From: Stenocarpella maydis
Taxonomy: Eukaryota; Ascomycota; Sordariomycetes; Diaporthales; Diaporthaceae
Assembly: GCA_002270565.1 (NCBI GenBank)
Contig: NQMI01000015.1
Span: 559,387 to 615,017, forward strand
Length of the DNA: 55,631 nucleotides
Direction of reading: 5' to 3'
Positions 11,450-24,549 of this stretch are shown in pieces. Below the pieces are notes generated by a model, which saw only the letters and a program-made list of their open reading frames with translations, was not told where the DNA came from and ran no database searches. The position numbers were made by a program, and so were the translations under genes. The first letter of the stretch is position 1. Each line of letters starts with the position of its first letter.

Positions 11450-14400
11450 AGTGGTTTGCATGTGGTACTTTTTGAGTTCATTATAATAGTAGGTCAAATT
11501 TTAAGCCGGTTCCCATGTGTTCTCACTAGAATCATAGCCTTTCCATTTAATGAGGTACTCCATTATTCCTTAGTGCTATCTCAAGTTTATAATATTTTCT
11601 ACTTTATATTCTTTATTATATTTCTTAATGGTTTTAATTCATATTTCTAATTTTATATTTTTTGGGGCTAGTTTAAGAAGTGAAATATAGAAGTTATTAT
11701 ATTATTTTATTCCCTTGGGTAGTAAAAGTTTATAGTTAGTATCTAATGATTTTCTTAAGATTTTAAAAGAGCTGATTTTCTTATAGTTAAGTTTATTACT
11801 AGGTTGCTTAATTTTAATGTTTTAGTAAAGAAGATAGACCTTATCTCCCTCCTTAAGAATTAATCCCTTAATTCTTTTCTGATTTGTATATTTTATTATT
11901 TATTCTTATATAAAAGAAAGTTCTGCTTGAATATCCTTCTGAATTTATCTAATTTATATTGCTTTTTATTCTGCTGATTCCGCTAGGGTATTATCTGGCA
12001 GTAATTTATAATATGCCTGAGGTTTGTATCTGTAGAGTGTAAAGAAAGGTGACTGTTTAGTTGTGCTAGTAGTTGCACTATTATAAGCAAACTATTCTAG
12101 TAGTAGCAGTTTAACCCAATTATCCTATAACTAGTTGATATAGTATTAAAGGTATTATTCTATAATTTAGTTGATTTATTCTATTTATTTATCTATTTAT
12201 AGATGTACTATTGTTAAGAGCTTATATTTTACTCTAAGTTGCTTTATTAGTAACTTCTAGAAGTTCAATATAAAGAGCTTATCTCTATCTAAGATAATCT
12301 TATATAGTATTCCGTGATTGCTTATAATAATTCATAAGAATATATATGCTAGTTCTTCTGCTGTGCTGGCTTCCTTATATGGTATGAAGTATGTATACTT
12401 ACTTAATTTATAAACTACTACTAGGATATTGTTATATAGTATTCTAGTTAAGGGTTCTTATAAGAGAGGTAGCTTGATAATGAAGTCTAGGCTAATGGAT
12501 GACCATATAGCTGTAGGTACTAGTAGGGGTTTTAACAATCCATACGGTTTATATCTAGAGGCCTTATTTTTATTATATAAGTTGCATTTACCAATAACAT
12601 CTTAAACCTTTTTCTTAAGGTTGGGGATTTAATTATTCTCTTAAATCCTTTTAATTATTGCTATAACACCTTAGTAGCTATATGCTGGTGCCTTATATAT
12701 TTCCATAATTAACTTATTTTATTCCTTTAGATTCATAGGGGTTTTTCTGGTTTAGAAGTTAACTCTAATTATAGCATTAAGTTTGTAGTTAAGAATAAAG
12801 CTTCTATCTTATTAAGTTTTAAATACTATCCATTCCATAGGTAAATCCTTATCTTAATAGTTAGGTCTTTAACTAAGCGCATCTATTCTTGCTTTTTTAA
12901 GTCCATCTATATAGATAGCCTTAATATTAAATTATAATAAGAACTCTATATATCTAACTTATTATTTATTAAAAGTCTTAGTTATTATAAAGGTGGTAAG
13001 ATTCTTATAATCCATATAGAGTTTAATCTACCTTTTAGCTCTTATAAGGTAGTATTATTATTTTTAAAATGCATATACTATTGCTATAAATTCTTTATCT
13101 AGTGTAGTATAGCAGGTTTCTAATCTATTAAACTTTTTACTAAAGTTTGCAATAATGTGCATCCTCCCTTAATTATCTTTTTAAGTAAGTTCTCTACCTA
13201 CAGCATCATCTAAGGCATCTATATAGACTTCAAATTCTTTCTCTAGGTCTGCTTCCTTAAGTATAGGGTCTTTTATAACTTTATCTTTAAGTATCTGAAA
13301 AGCTTATTATTTAAGATATATCTATCTAAAGGTATAATCCTTCTTAATAAGATCTATTAGTAGTTTCGCAATATTACTATATTATATAATAAATTATCAA
13401 TAGAAGTTAGTATATCTAAGGAATGCTCTAATATTCGTAATATTTATAGCGGTTAGCCATTCCTTAATTACTTTAACCTTTCCTTTTTATATCTTAATTT
13501 TCCTTAGTTCAATTATATATCTAAGGTAGTTAACTTTTTATATATGCTAGTTATATTTTTCTAGTCCTATTAGGAGATTAACATTCTAAAGTTTTTAAAG
13601 AACCTTTTTAATATATCCCTTATATTTATTAAGATTTTCTAAGAAGATAAAGATATTATCTAGATAAGTGATAATAAAGATATTAAGATATTTACTTAGG
13701 ATGTAGTTAATTATTTCCTAGAATAATATAGGTGTATTAGTTAATCTAAAGGGTATAACTGTTATCTTATAATATCTATAGTATATCCTAAATACTATCT
13801 TCCATTCTTCTCCTTCTTTTATTTAAATAAGGTTATAACTATATTTTAAGTTAAATGCTATAAATTATTTTGCTTCTCTAAGTTGATCTTATAGTTCTTT
13901 AATGAGTAAGAGAGGGTATTAGTTCTTAATTATGATATCATTCAGTTATTAGTAGTTAATATAAAGTTATAGCTTACCATTCTTCTTTAGTATAAAGAGG
14001 ATTAAGTATTCTATTAGTAATTATAATAATCTAATAAATTTTTTCTTAAGGTTTTCATTAAGGTATTCTCCAAGTACTTTAAGTTATTCCTTATTAAGTC
14101 TATAGATAGGCTTAAATTAAGATATTATTCCAGGTTTTAATAGTATTTCATAGTCTCATTATATATATTATGGTAATACGGTATTAAGCTATTCCTGGAA
14201 CACTTTCTTGAATTCATAATAGTCTTTTAGTATTCATACCAGTCTATTAGTTTTATCTTTTTTCTTTCCTTCCTCTAGGTAAAGAAGGTATTGTTGTATT
14301 TCCTGTATTATATACTAACTAGTTGTACTAGAGTGGCGATCTCCTGATTGGCTTTAATCCTTTCATAAGGCGCTTAAGTAGCTTAATCCTTCTTTATCTT

Positions 14401-15776
14401 CCTAAAGTTAGGCCTTCTGCCTGCTCCTAGAGGTATCCATAGGTTCATTTAAGTATATTACCTATTTGCTATCCTTAATAATATAACTCCTTCCCTTACT
14501 ATTAATTATAACCTTCTTCTAAAGAATAGCATTATCTTAAACGATCTAGCTAGTAATTTAATTAATTTAAGGATTATTCTTTCTTAACTAAGGTATTCCT
14601 AAGATTAACTAATAATTTGCTATCTTAGTAATATTAAATAATAGTAATTCCATATAGTTATAAATCCAAACTAAGAGGGGATTAGTCTTTATATTAATAA
14701 CTCTATTACTATAAGATACTTTAGTTCTATCCACTACAAGAAGTTTATAGGGTTCCCTTTTCTTATATTATAGTAGGTAGTATCCATTTACTACCTTTAG
14801 GGATATAAAATTCCCTTATGCTCTACTATTAATAAGTGCTAAGTATGTGTGGATTCCTAGCTCAACTTGAATCATCAGGTGGCTGTAGTCATTTGCTATT
14901 GTGCATAAGTACCTTATAATATAGTTGGTTGCTATATGAGGTTTTATAAATAGCCCTTCTAGTTTTTTAACTATTTATCCGCTGCTAGGACCTCCTTAAT
15001 GCTCTTAAGGTTTTACTTGGTAATATATTATGATTTTTACAGGTTATTAATCAGCTGTTATATGCTATAATCCTGTTTTTTAGACATTAGAGATTTAAGT
15101 ATCAGCCCCTGCTATCTTATTAAATGTTAATCTTAAGCCCTATTAAGCATGTGCATCTTATAGATCGGCTTATTACAATTTACCCATCCGTTAGGGTTTC
15201 ATAGGCATTCTAAGGGTATATAGGAGTCCAGCCGTATCAGGGCACATCCTATCTTATTATATTTCTAATGTAAGTGCTAGTTTTTAAAGTCATTATACTT
15301 ATATATATGCTTAATATCCTTATATAGGTATTATTAGGGAAACCAGTTATATTCAGTTTTCTCTCTTATATATTCTTTATATCTATTATAAGTATATAAT
15401 ACCTAAGAGATATCCTTAGATTTATTATATATAGGATACATGCATCCTGCATCTCCTGGTCTTCTGCATTCTTAGGTAGGCTATCTTATGGTTTCTTTAA
15501 AAGGTCTTCTTGTAATTATAATTGCTATAATATTAGTTTTTAGGGCTAGAAGGGGTGCTTATTTTAGGTAGTCTTGCAGTTCCTTCTACTATATTTATAG
15601 CGTAAGTATGGCCTATAGGATAGGTTTCCCTTTTATCCTAGGGTTAATCTAGAGGAGTTCCTCCCTATTTCTTATCGCTAGGGTTCTTCCTTACTTTCCT
15701 AAAGCATTCTTAGGAAACTGTCTGGCAGCTTCCTTATTATTATAATAAGTAGTATAGCTATTACTAAAGTAAGCTA
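11450..15776 (-). pseudogene. Gypsy B pol (broken)
   Basis: Minus-strand pol, homologous along its length to element A pol. The chromodomain at about 11500-11590 is well preserved (EYLIKWKGYDSSENTWEPA). Integrase, RNase H and reverse transcriptase follow with rising coordinates; the RT box reads YLDN near 13650. The protease-side end stops at 15776, where element C is inserted. Confidence 0.85.
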
Positions 15777-15781
15777 TCTAA

Positions 15782-16246
15782 TGTAATAATCAGAGGGTTT
15801 CCGAGTATGGTAAGCCTTGAAAGATTAAGGGTTTATATTCGGAATACATTATTAGGCGGTTGTTAAGCAATATTATTAACTAATAATGATTACTAGCTAT
15901 AAGGCTAAATACTAGGATTGAATACTTAGATTAATGACTGAAGGGTCTGTTCTATAAAAGCTATCTACTATGGTGATAACTATGTCCTTATATATTCTTA
16001 CTCTTCAGTAACTCAATAGGATTGATAATGATCCTATCAATCCATTCGTGGTATCACTTAACTAGATTAATATTGAGCTTATTAATCCAAACCTACAAGG
16101 TGTGCCCATAACCCTAACCCTTAGGGTTTAATAAGTAGTGCTAACTTATCAGTTGGGGTCCTGCAGGGTTGTGCTGTAGTGCTCATTCCTGGATACCTGG
16201 ATTCTTAAATGGGTCCCCGGGGTGCCATTTGTATTAGTTCATAATA
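15782..16246 (-). repeat. Element C 3' LTR
   Basis: TGTAATAATCAGAGG to TAGTTCATAATA on the plus strand. The U3 subfamily is marked by the GGCACCCCGGGGACCC motif in element orientation, as in its partner at 22650. Flanked by TSD TCTAA. Confidence 0.9.
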
Positions 16247-16441
16247 CTATCTTCCTCCTTACTTCTTTTATTCTTAAAAGTGCCTCATAAGTCATTTCCA
16301 TTACTCGTGTCTTTATTTATACCTTCCTAATTCATTATATCTAGCAGAGTTACCAAATTTCGCGCTACAAAATCTTCATCTAAAGCTAAGCAGAAGGCTG
16401 CCCTTTTATCCGCCATTATATCCCTTAGCGCCATCATCCTA

Positions 16442-17005
16442 ATGCCTTATTCTTATTACAAGGAGCATAATATGGGCAAAGATTGCCTAATCGCTAACTC
16501 TAAGTTAGCCCATTACCTGACTTATATTCGCCTCAACTTAGTAAATTATAACGTACGGGGCCTTTCCCCTAACCAACTAAATAAAATCACCCTAAAGCAT
16601 TATCACCTAGAAGAGGAGCTAGAGGCTATTAAGGAAAAAATACAACTACTAAATGCAAAGATACTTTAGTTATAAAAGCAGAAGCATATATAGTATGAAA
16701 AGATAATGTATGCTATTCACTAGGGCCTTAATAATATAGAGGCATTAGAGCGTTTAGAGAAAGAGGAGGCTGAGGTTAAGTAAAAGCAAATCACTAAACA
16801 ATCCGCTACAGCTATTTAGTAGAGTTCTACTAAGGGGGCTAATAATATATTAATGCAGGAAGCTTGGCTGCATTCTGAGGACAAAGTTGGTATTTTTAAT
16901 TGGAGTTCCTTAGTAGGTGATAATATCAGTTGGTCTGATCTTATAGGTACTAGAAATAAAGGAGGTAAAGGGAATACGCCTATAAGTGGCTCATCTAATT
17001 CCTAA
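16442..17005 (+). pseudogene. Antisense gene of Gypsy C
   Basis: ATG at 16442, TAA at 17003-17005: 187 codons in a single phase. The first 75 codons are open; TAG/TAA codons follow. Compared with the copy at 10475, Cys positions 3, 6, 25, 28 and 36 are all Tyr here while Cys15 remains, which supports the RIP explanation of the pattern. The helical middle and the tail (NWSSLVGDN-like, SSNS end) align with the other copies. Confidence 0.7.
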
Positions 17006-17039
17006 TTTTCATTTTTCAGTATTCTTAAACTAATGATAT

Positions 17040-20000
17040 TTCCTTTAAATAATAGCTGATTTAACTATTTAGCTAGGTAACATTTGCTTTTATTTATATT
17101 CTTGGTTTTAAAACGTTTCAGGAGTTTCTTATTATTTTTAAGGTTTTACTTTAGTTCCCATATGTTTTCGCTTAAGTTATATTCTTTCCATTTAATAAGG
17201 TATTCCATCATTCTTTAGTACTATCTAGAATCTATAATTTTTTCTACTTCATATTCCTTATTATATTCATTAATGGTTTTAATCTATATTTCCAGTTTTA
17301 TATTTTCTAGTGCTAGTTTTAGAAGTAAGATATAAAAGTTATTATATTATTTTATTCCTCTAGGTAGTGAAAGTTTGTAGTTAATATCTAATTATTTTCA
17401 TAAAATTTTAAAGGAGCTGATTTTCTTATAGTTAAGCTTATTATTAGGTTGCTTAGTTTTAATATTTTGGTAAAAAAGATAGACCTTATCTCCCTCCTTA
17501 AGGATTAGTCCCTCAATTCTTTTCTAGTTTATATATTTTATCATTTATTCTTATATAAAAGAGAGTTCTACTTAAATATCCTTCTAGATTTATCTAATTT
17601 ATATTACTTCCTATTCCACTAATTTCACTAAGGTATTATCTAGTAGTAATTCATAATATGCCTAGGGTTTATATCTATAAAGTATAAAGAAAGGTGACTA
17701 TTTAATTGTGCTAGTAGTTATATTATTATAGGCAAACTGTACTAATGGTAGTAGTTTAACCTAATTATCCTATAATTAGTTAATATAGTATTAGAGGTAT
17801 TATTCTATAATTTGGTTGATTTATTCTGTTTATTCATCCGTTTGCAAATATACTATTATTAAGAGCTTATATTTTACTTCAAGCTGCTTTATTAGTAACT
17901 TCCAGAAGTTTAATATAAAGAGTTTATCTCTATCTAAGATAATCTTATATAGCATCCCGTAATTGCTTATAATGGTTTGCAAGAATGTATATATGAGTTC
18001 TTCTATAGTGCTAGCTTCCTTATATGGTATGAAGTATGCATACTTGCTTAGTCTGCAAACTACTACTAGAATACTATTATATAGTACTCTAGTTAAGAGT
18101 TCTTATAAGAGAGGTAGTTTAATGATGAAGTCTAGGCTAATGGATGACTATATGGCTATAGGTACTAGTAGGGGTTTTAATAATCTATATGGTTTATGCC
18201 TGGAGGCCTTATTTTTATTGCATGAGTTGTATTTGCTAATGATATTCTGATGAATTTGTGCTATAGAATAGCATTCAGTTCAGCGTGTGTGTGTTTCGGC
18301 AGGGTCGCAGTATGGTGCTCTGAGGCGAATTCGGACGATTGGCAATGGTCTGGACAACTTTGTATTGAATTAAGTTGGGCTTCTGTAAGCCCTCCTTATA
18401 TACCCTCCGACGTCGTCTCACCCCTGGGCACGCTGCGGTAGGCTCTGGTGCAAATTTGCAAATGCCGGAAAATTCGCCCTTCCAACACACCATCTTTGGT
18501 TCCAAGCAACCAGCCAACCATAGCCCTAGCAATGCCCAAATTAAGTACATATAAACTTCAGAAATCAAGCTATCCAATGCACTAAGTTATATACTTTTTG
18601 GGTAAGAAATAAGGGTAATGCAGAGGTCTGAATTAAGGTGCAAATGCAGGCCAAAATAATCGACTCACGGCCACCAAACTCATCTTGCGTCACGCACGCA
18701 CTGGGCGTACTTAGCGAAAATCGCCTGACTCGCAAGTCTAGGGTAACTCCTTGCTAAAAAGTCTAGGGTAACTCCTTGCAAGAAGTCTAGGGTAACTCCT
18801 TGCTGAGCGGTTCCGTTTAACAATTATATAATAAATTATTAATAGAAATTAATATATCTAAGGAATGCTTTAATGTCCTTAATATTTATAAGAGTTGGCT
18901 ATTCTTTAATTACTTTAACTTTTCCTTCTTATATCTTGATTTTTCCTAGTTTAATTATATATCTAAGGTAGTTGACTTTTTGTGTATGCTAGTTGCATTT
19001 TTCTGGTTCTATTAGGAGGTTGGTATCCTAAAGCTTTTGAAGAACCTTTTTAATACATCCCCTATGGTTGTTAAAGTTTTCTGAGAAGATGAGAATATTA
19101 TTTAGGTAAGTAATAATAAAGATATTAATATATTTGCTTAGGACTTGGTTGATTATTTCCTAAAATGATGTAGGTGTATTAGTTAATCCGAAAGGTATAA
19201 TCGTTATTTTGTAATATCTGTAGTGTATCCTAAATATTATCTTCCATTCTTCTCCTTTTTTTATTTAGATAAGGTTATAACTATGTTTTAAGTTGAGTGC
19301 TGTAAACCATTTTGCTCCTCTGAGTTAATCTTATAGTTTCTTAATAAGTAGGAGAGGATATTAGTTCTTAATTATAATATTATTTAATTGTTAGTAGTTG
19401 ATATAAAGTTATAGCTTGCTATTTTTCTTTAATATAAAGAGGATTGGGTATCCTGCTAATAATTATAATAGTCTGATGAATCCTTTTCTAAGGTTTTTAT
19501 TAAGGTATTCTTTAAGTGCTTTAAGTTATTCCTTATTAAGTCTATAGATAGGTGTGAATTAAGGTGTTATTCTGGGTTTTAATAGTATCTTGTAGTCTTA
19601 TTGCGTGTATTATAGTAATATAGTATTGAGTTATTTTTGGAATACTTTCTGGAATTTATAATAGTCTTTTAGTATTTATGCTAGTCTATTGGTCTTGTCT
19701 TCTTCCTTTCCTTCCTTTAGGTAAAGGAGGTATCGTTGTGTTTCCTATATTATGTGTTGACTGGTTGTGCTGGAGTAAAAATCTCCTAATTAGCTTTAGT
19801 CCTTTCGCGAGGCGCTTGAGTGGCCTAATCCCTTTCTATCTTCCTGAAGTTAGGCCTTTTGCCTGCTCCTAGAGGTATCTATAGGTCCATTTGAGTATAT
19901 CGCTTATTTACTATCCTTAGTAATATGACTCCTTCCCTTACTGTTAATTACAACCTTCTTCTAGGGAATGGCATTATCCTAAATGATCTAGGTAGTGATC

Positions 20001-21228
20001 TAATTGATTTAGGGATTATTCTTTCTTAACTAAGGTATTCTCAAGATTAACTAATAATTTACTATTTTAGTAATATTAAATAATAGTAATTCCATATGAT
20101 TATAAATTCAAACTAGGAGGGGATTAGTCTCTATATTAATAATTTCATTATTATAAAATACCTTAGTTCTATCTATTGTATTAAATCCATAGGGTTCCCT
20201 TTTCTTATGCTATAGTAGGTAGTACTTATTTACTACCTTTAGGGATATAAAATTCCCTTATGCTCCACTATTAATAAGTGCTAAGCATATATAGATTCCC
20301 AGCTCAACCTAGACCATTAGGTAACTTTAGTTATTTGTTATTATGTATAAGTACCTCATAATATAGTTAGTTGCTACCTAAGGTTTTATAGATAGCCCTC
20401 CTAGTTTTTTAACTGCTTATCCGCTACTAGGACCTTCTTGATGCCCTTAAGGTTTTGCTTTATGATATCTTATAATTCTTGCAGGTTATTAATTAGCTAT
20501 TATATGCTATAATCCTATTCCTTTGTTATTAGAGTTTTAAGTAGTAGCCCCTGCTGTCTTAATAGATGCTAATTTTAAGCCTTATTGAGTATATGTACCT
20601 TACAAGTTGGCTCTTTGCAATCCACCCATCCGCTTGGTTTTCATAGGCATTCCAAGGATATGCAAGAGTCCAGCCTTATTAGGGTATATCCTATCTTATT
20701 ATATTTCTAATATAGGTGCTAGTTCTCAAAGGTATTACGTTTATATATATGCTTAATATTCTTATTTAGGTATCATTAGGGAAACTAGTTATGCTTGGTT
20801 TTCTCCCTTATATATTCCTTACATCTGTTATAAATATATAATACTCAGGAGATATCCTTATGCTTGTTATGCATTGGATACATACATCTTGCATCTCCTA
20901 GTCTCCTGTATTCCTAGGTAGGCTGTCTTATAGTTTCTTCAAAAGATCTTCCTGTAATTATAACCGCTATAATATTAGTCCTTAGGGCTAGAAGGGGTGC
21001 TTATCCTAAGTAGTCTTGCGGTTCCTTCTACTATATTTGTGGCGCAAGTATGTCCTATAGGGCAGGTTTTTCTTCTATCCTGGGGTTAATTTGTAGGAGT
21101 TCCTCCCTATTTCCTACCGCTAGAGTTCTTCCCTACTTTCCTAAAGCATTCTCAGGAAACCATCTGGTAGCCTCCTTATTACTATAATAAGTAGTATAGC
21201 TATTATTAAAGTAAGCTATTTAATTAAG
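17040..21228 (-). pseudogene. Gypsy C pol (broken, with internal deletion)
   Basis: Minus-strand pol homologous to A and B, with chromodomain near 17160-17230 and integrase up to 18250. The frame is then interrupted by the Copia LTR (18257-18822). RT resumes at 18823, at a point equivalent to 13378 in B, so the integrase/RNase H stretch corresponding to B 12600-13377 is gone. The RT box reads YLNN near 19100. Many TAG/TAA stops remain. Confidence 0.82.
18257..18822 (-). repeat. Copia-type solo LTR
   Basis: Plus-strand TGTGCTATAGAATAGC to GTTCCGTTTAACA, the inverse of the LTR at 38040-38640. It has a TATATAAGG promoter box (reverse strand, about 18392-18402) and three tandem copies of AAGGAGTTACCCTAGACTT at about 18735-18805. 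The 5-bp flanks differ (GAATT and ATTAT) and the host element has lost sequence here. It is therefore not a simple insertion; it probably marks a deletion between two Copia copies. Confidence 0.8.
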
Positions 21229-22596
21229 TAATGCATATATTATCCTAGGCCTCTAGGGATTCTTTATTAGCGGGATAGGCTGCTATTAAGCCTTATCCTT
21301 CTAATATTTCTTATACTAGGACTTAGTGCATTATAAGAAGTATAGACCATTATAAAGGTCTTCTTTATTAGGATTATAGAAGCTCCATCCTTTATTTGGG
21401 TTCTAATCTAGATATACCTGATATTAGTTGTATATATTTATTCTATAGATGTAGTACTTATTTGTAAGTTCCTACTGCGGTTTGGACTTAGGTGGTCCTT
21501 ATGTGCTGCAAGTAGCTATATTAGCCTATTAGGTAGCTTTATTAGCTTATTGGGTTCCTTTAAGTACTAACTTCTAGTCCCTATTTTTTTTAAAGCCCTG
21601 CATTCTAAAGCGAAGTGTGCTATCTTGTTGCAGTTATAGCACTTAATGCTTTTCTTATTCTTATATTAGGCAGCATCCAGCTTTATAGGGCCTGCATGCT
21701 ATCCCTACTGGGTACTTAGTTTCTAATACTTCTCTCCTGTATTTAGTTTATATTTATAAAATAGGGGTTATTTAGAAGTTTATTCTTTTTTTTTCTAGGT
21801 ATTATTTATAAAGTCTATTATCAATCTAGATAGCTATTTCCATATAATATAAAATATTATTAGGTTGGTTTATAATTTTGCTAAGTTTATCCTTTACTTT
21901 ATCCTTTAATCTATAATAGATTATGAATTTCTTTATATTATTAGTATAGTTAATTTTAGTATAGATTCGCTTGAATTCTATAGTATAGTTGATTATCAAG
22001 CCGTACTATTTGCAATTTACTAAGTCTCTTTCTGCTTATTGTTCCTTATTTAGATTTTAGAATAGGGACCTAAGAGCATCTTTATAGCCTTTATAACTAC
22101 TAAAAATCCGCTATATCTTAAGCTTATAGGCTTTAAATGATTCTACATTAATAAAGTCAGTTAAGTAGGGTTTAAATTAAGCTAAGGCTTGTTCTTTAAG
22201 GAAAGAAAACGCATATATAACCCTTTTTCCGCTAGGCTATGCATCTAATCTATAGAAGTGCTGGTAAGCCCTAACCTGCATTAGGTGTGCCTAAAGTTAT
22301 CCAGCAGTTTCGTTATAGGGGGCCAGAATATTAAGCTTAATATGTTCCTTTATCTGGATTGGGGTGTTAATGATGTTAGCTCCTACTTAGAGGATAGTAA
22401 TTTCCTATTAAAGCTATTTAACTTCTGTATTACGTTAAGCTTATCCTTATATAAGGAGGCGTAGCTACTCAATCTCATTAGCTAGTTCCTAAATATAGGG
22501 GTCTATAGTTTCGTTATTAGCGAGTTTATCTAACTCATAGAGAAGGTTGCGGGTAGGGGTGGTTATTCTAGAGTTAGATATCGTGAAGGATTCTAT
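21229..22596 (-). pseudogene. Gypsy C gag (broken)
   Basis: Minus-strand gag beginning near 22596, where the ATG has become ATA. The nucleocapsid zinc knuckle at 21600-21641 is intact and reads CYNCNKIAHFALEC, a classical CX2CX4HX4C. The rest carries TAG/TAA codons. The intact knuckle shows what the Tyr residues in element A replaced. Confidence 0.82.
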
Positions 22597-22649
22597 ATGT
22601 AATATTACTTAAAGTCCGTATAGCAATATATAAACAAGAGTCATTAAAA

Positions 22650-23117
22650 TGTAATGATCAGAGGGTTTCTAAATATGGTAAGCCTTAAAAGATTAAGGGT
22701 TTATATTTAGAATATGTTATTAGGTGGTTGTTGAGCAATATTGTTGATTGATAATAATTACTAGCTATGACGCTATCTAATACTAGGATTGAATACTTAG
22801 ATTAATGACTAAAGAGTCTGTTCTATGAAAGCTATCTACTATGGTGATGACTATATCCTTATATGTTCCGACTCTTTAGTAACTCAACAGGATCGATAAT
22901 AATCCCATTGATTTATTCGTAGTGTTGCTTAACTGGATTGATGTCAAGCTCATCAATCCAAACCCACAAGGTGGGCCCATAACCCTAACCCTTGGGGTTT
23001 AACAAGTAGTGCTGACTTATCAGTTAGGGTCCCGCGGGGTTGTGCTGTGGTGCTCGTTCTTGAATACCTGGATTCTCGAATGGGTCCCCGGGGTGCCATT
23101 TGTATTGGTTCATAACA
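22650..23117 (-). repeat. Element C 5' LTR
   Basis: TGTAATGATCAGAGG to GGTTCATAACA on the plus strand, followed by TSD TCTAA (23118-23122). Both terminal dinucleotides are intact. The adjacent primer-binding region on the interior side reads TTTTAATGACTCTTG in element orientation. Confidence 0.92.
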
Positions 23118-24525
23118 TCTAACTAAATGATATATATATCATCCTAGGCTTCTGGGGATTCTTTATTAGTAGGATAGACTGCTATTAAGCCTTATCCTTC
23201 TAATATTTTTTATACTAGGGCTTAGTATATTATAAGAAGTATAAACTATTATAAAGGTCTTCTTTATTAGGGTTATGAAAGTTATATTCTTTATTTAAGT
23301 CCTAATCTGGATATACCTAGTATTAGTTATATATAGTTGTTCTATAAATATAGTACTTATTTGCAAGCTCCCATCATGATTTAGACCTGGGTGGTCCTCA
23401 TGCCTTACGGGTGGCCACATTAGCCTAACGGGTAGCTTCATTAGCCCATTGGGTTCCTTTAGGTACTAACTTCCAGTCCCTGTTTTTCTTTAGAGCCCTG
23501 CATTTTAAAGTAAAATATCCTATCTTATTGCAGTTATAATACTTAATATTTTTCTTATCCTTATATTAGGCAATATCTAGCTTTATAAGGCCTATATATT
23601 ATCCCTATTAGGTGCTTAGTTTCTAATACTTCCTTCTTATATTTGGTTTGAGTTTATAGAATGGGAGTTATTTAGAAGTTTATTCCTTCTTTTTTAAGCA
23701 TTATTTATAAAGTCTATTATTAATCTAGATAGCTATTTATATATAGTATCGAAAATCATTAGGTTGGTTTATAATTTTATTAAGTTTATCCTTTACTTTA
23801 TTCTTTAATCTATAATAGAATATGAATTTCTTTATATTATTGGTATAGTTAATTTTAATATAGATTTATTAGAATTCTGCAGCATAATTAATTACTAAGC
23901 TATATTATTTGCAATTTACTAAGTCTCTTTCTATTTATTATTCCTCATTTGGGTCCTAAAATAGGGACCTAAGGGCGTTTTTATAGCCTTTATAGCTGCT
24001 AAAAATCTGCTGCATTTCAAGCTTACAGGCTTTAAATGATTCCGCATTGATAAAATTAGTTAAATAAGGTTTAAACTAATCTAAGGCTTATCCTTTAAGA
24101 AAAGAGGATGCATATATAACCCTTTTTTTATTAGGCTATACATCTAACCTATGGAAGCACTAATAGGCCCTAACCTATATTAGGTGTGCCTAAAGCTATC
24201 TAGTAGTTCCATTATATAGGGCTGGAGTATTAAGCTTAATATATTCCTTTATTATGATTAGGGTATTAATAATATTAGCTCCTACTTAGAGGATAGTAAT
24301 TTCCTCTTGAAGTTATTTTATTTCCTAATTCTAGCAAGCCTATCTATTAATAAGGATACGGAGTTAAGCTACTTCATTAGCCAATTCTATACATATGAGG
24401 TTTAGCTACTAGTTGATTGGTAATATTATTGAGCTTGTATAAGAGATTGCAAGTAGGAGTGGTTATCTTGGAGTTAAACATTATAAAGGGTTCTGCATAT
24501 AATATTGCTTAAAGTCTGTATAGCA
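23118..24525 (-). pseudogene. Gypsy B gag (broken)
   Basis: Minus-strand gag separated from its pol by element C. The zinc knuckle region at about 23493-23534 has lost its first Cys and its His to Tyr but keeps the second and last Cys. It joins 15776 after removal of C and one TSD copy. Confidence 0.8.
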
Positions 24526-24549
24526 ATATATGAATAAGAGTTATTAAAA

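Larger units (their letters stand above)
15782..23117 (-). mobile_element. Gypsy element C, full length, nested in B (TSD TCTAA)
   Basis: LTRs of a single subfamily at 15782-16246 and 22650-23117 bound gag, pol and the antisense gene. A 5-bp direct repeat TCTAA lies at 15777-15781 and 23118-23122, and B sequence resumes on both sides, so C jumped into B. Within C, a Copia solo LTR at 18257-18822 replaces roughly 780 bp of pol compared with B. C looks less decayed than A in places; for example its Gag zinc knuckle is intact. Confidence 0.9.

Noticed and set aside
18250..18577. Open frames of 63 and 100 codons inside the Copia LTR
   Set aside because: They lie within the LTR, which also occurs at 38040 with these frames broken; LTRs do not encode proteins in this family.
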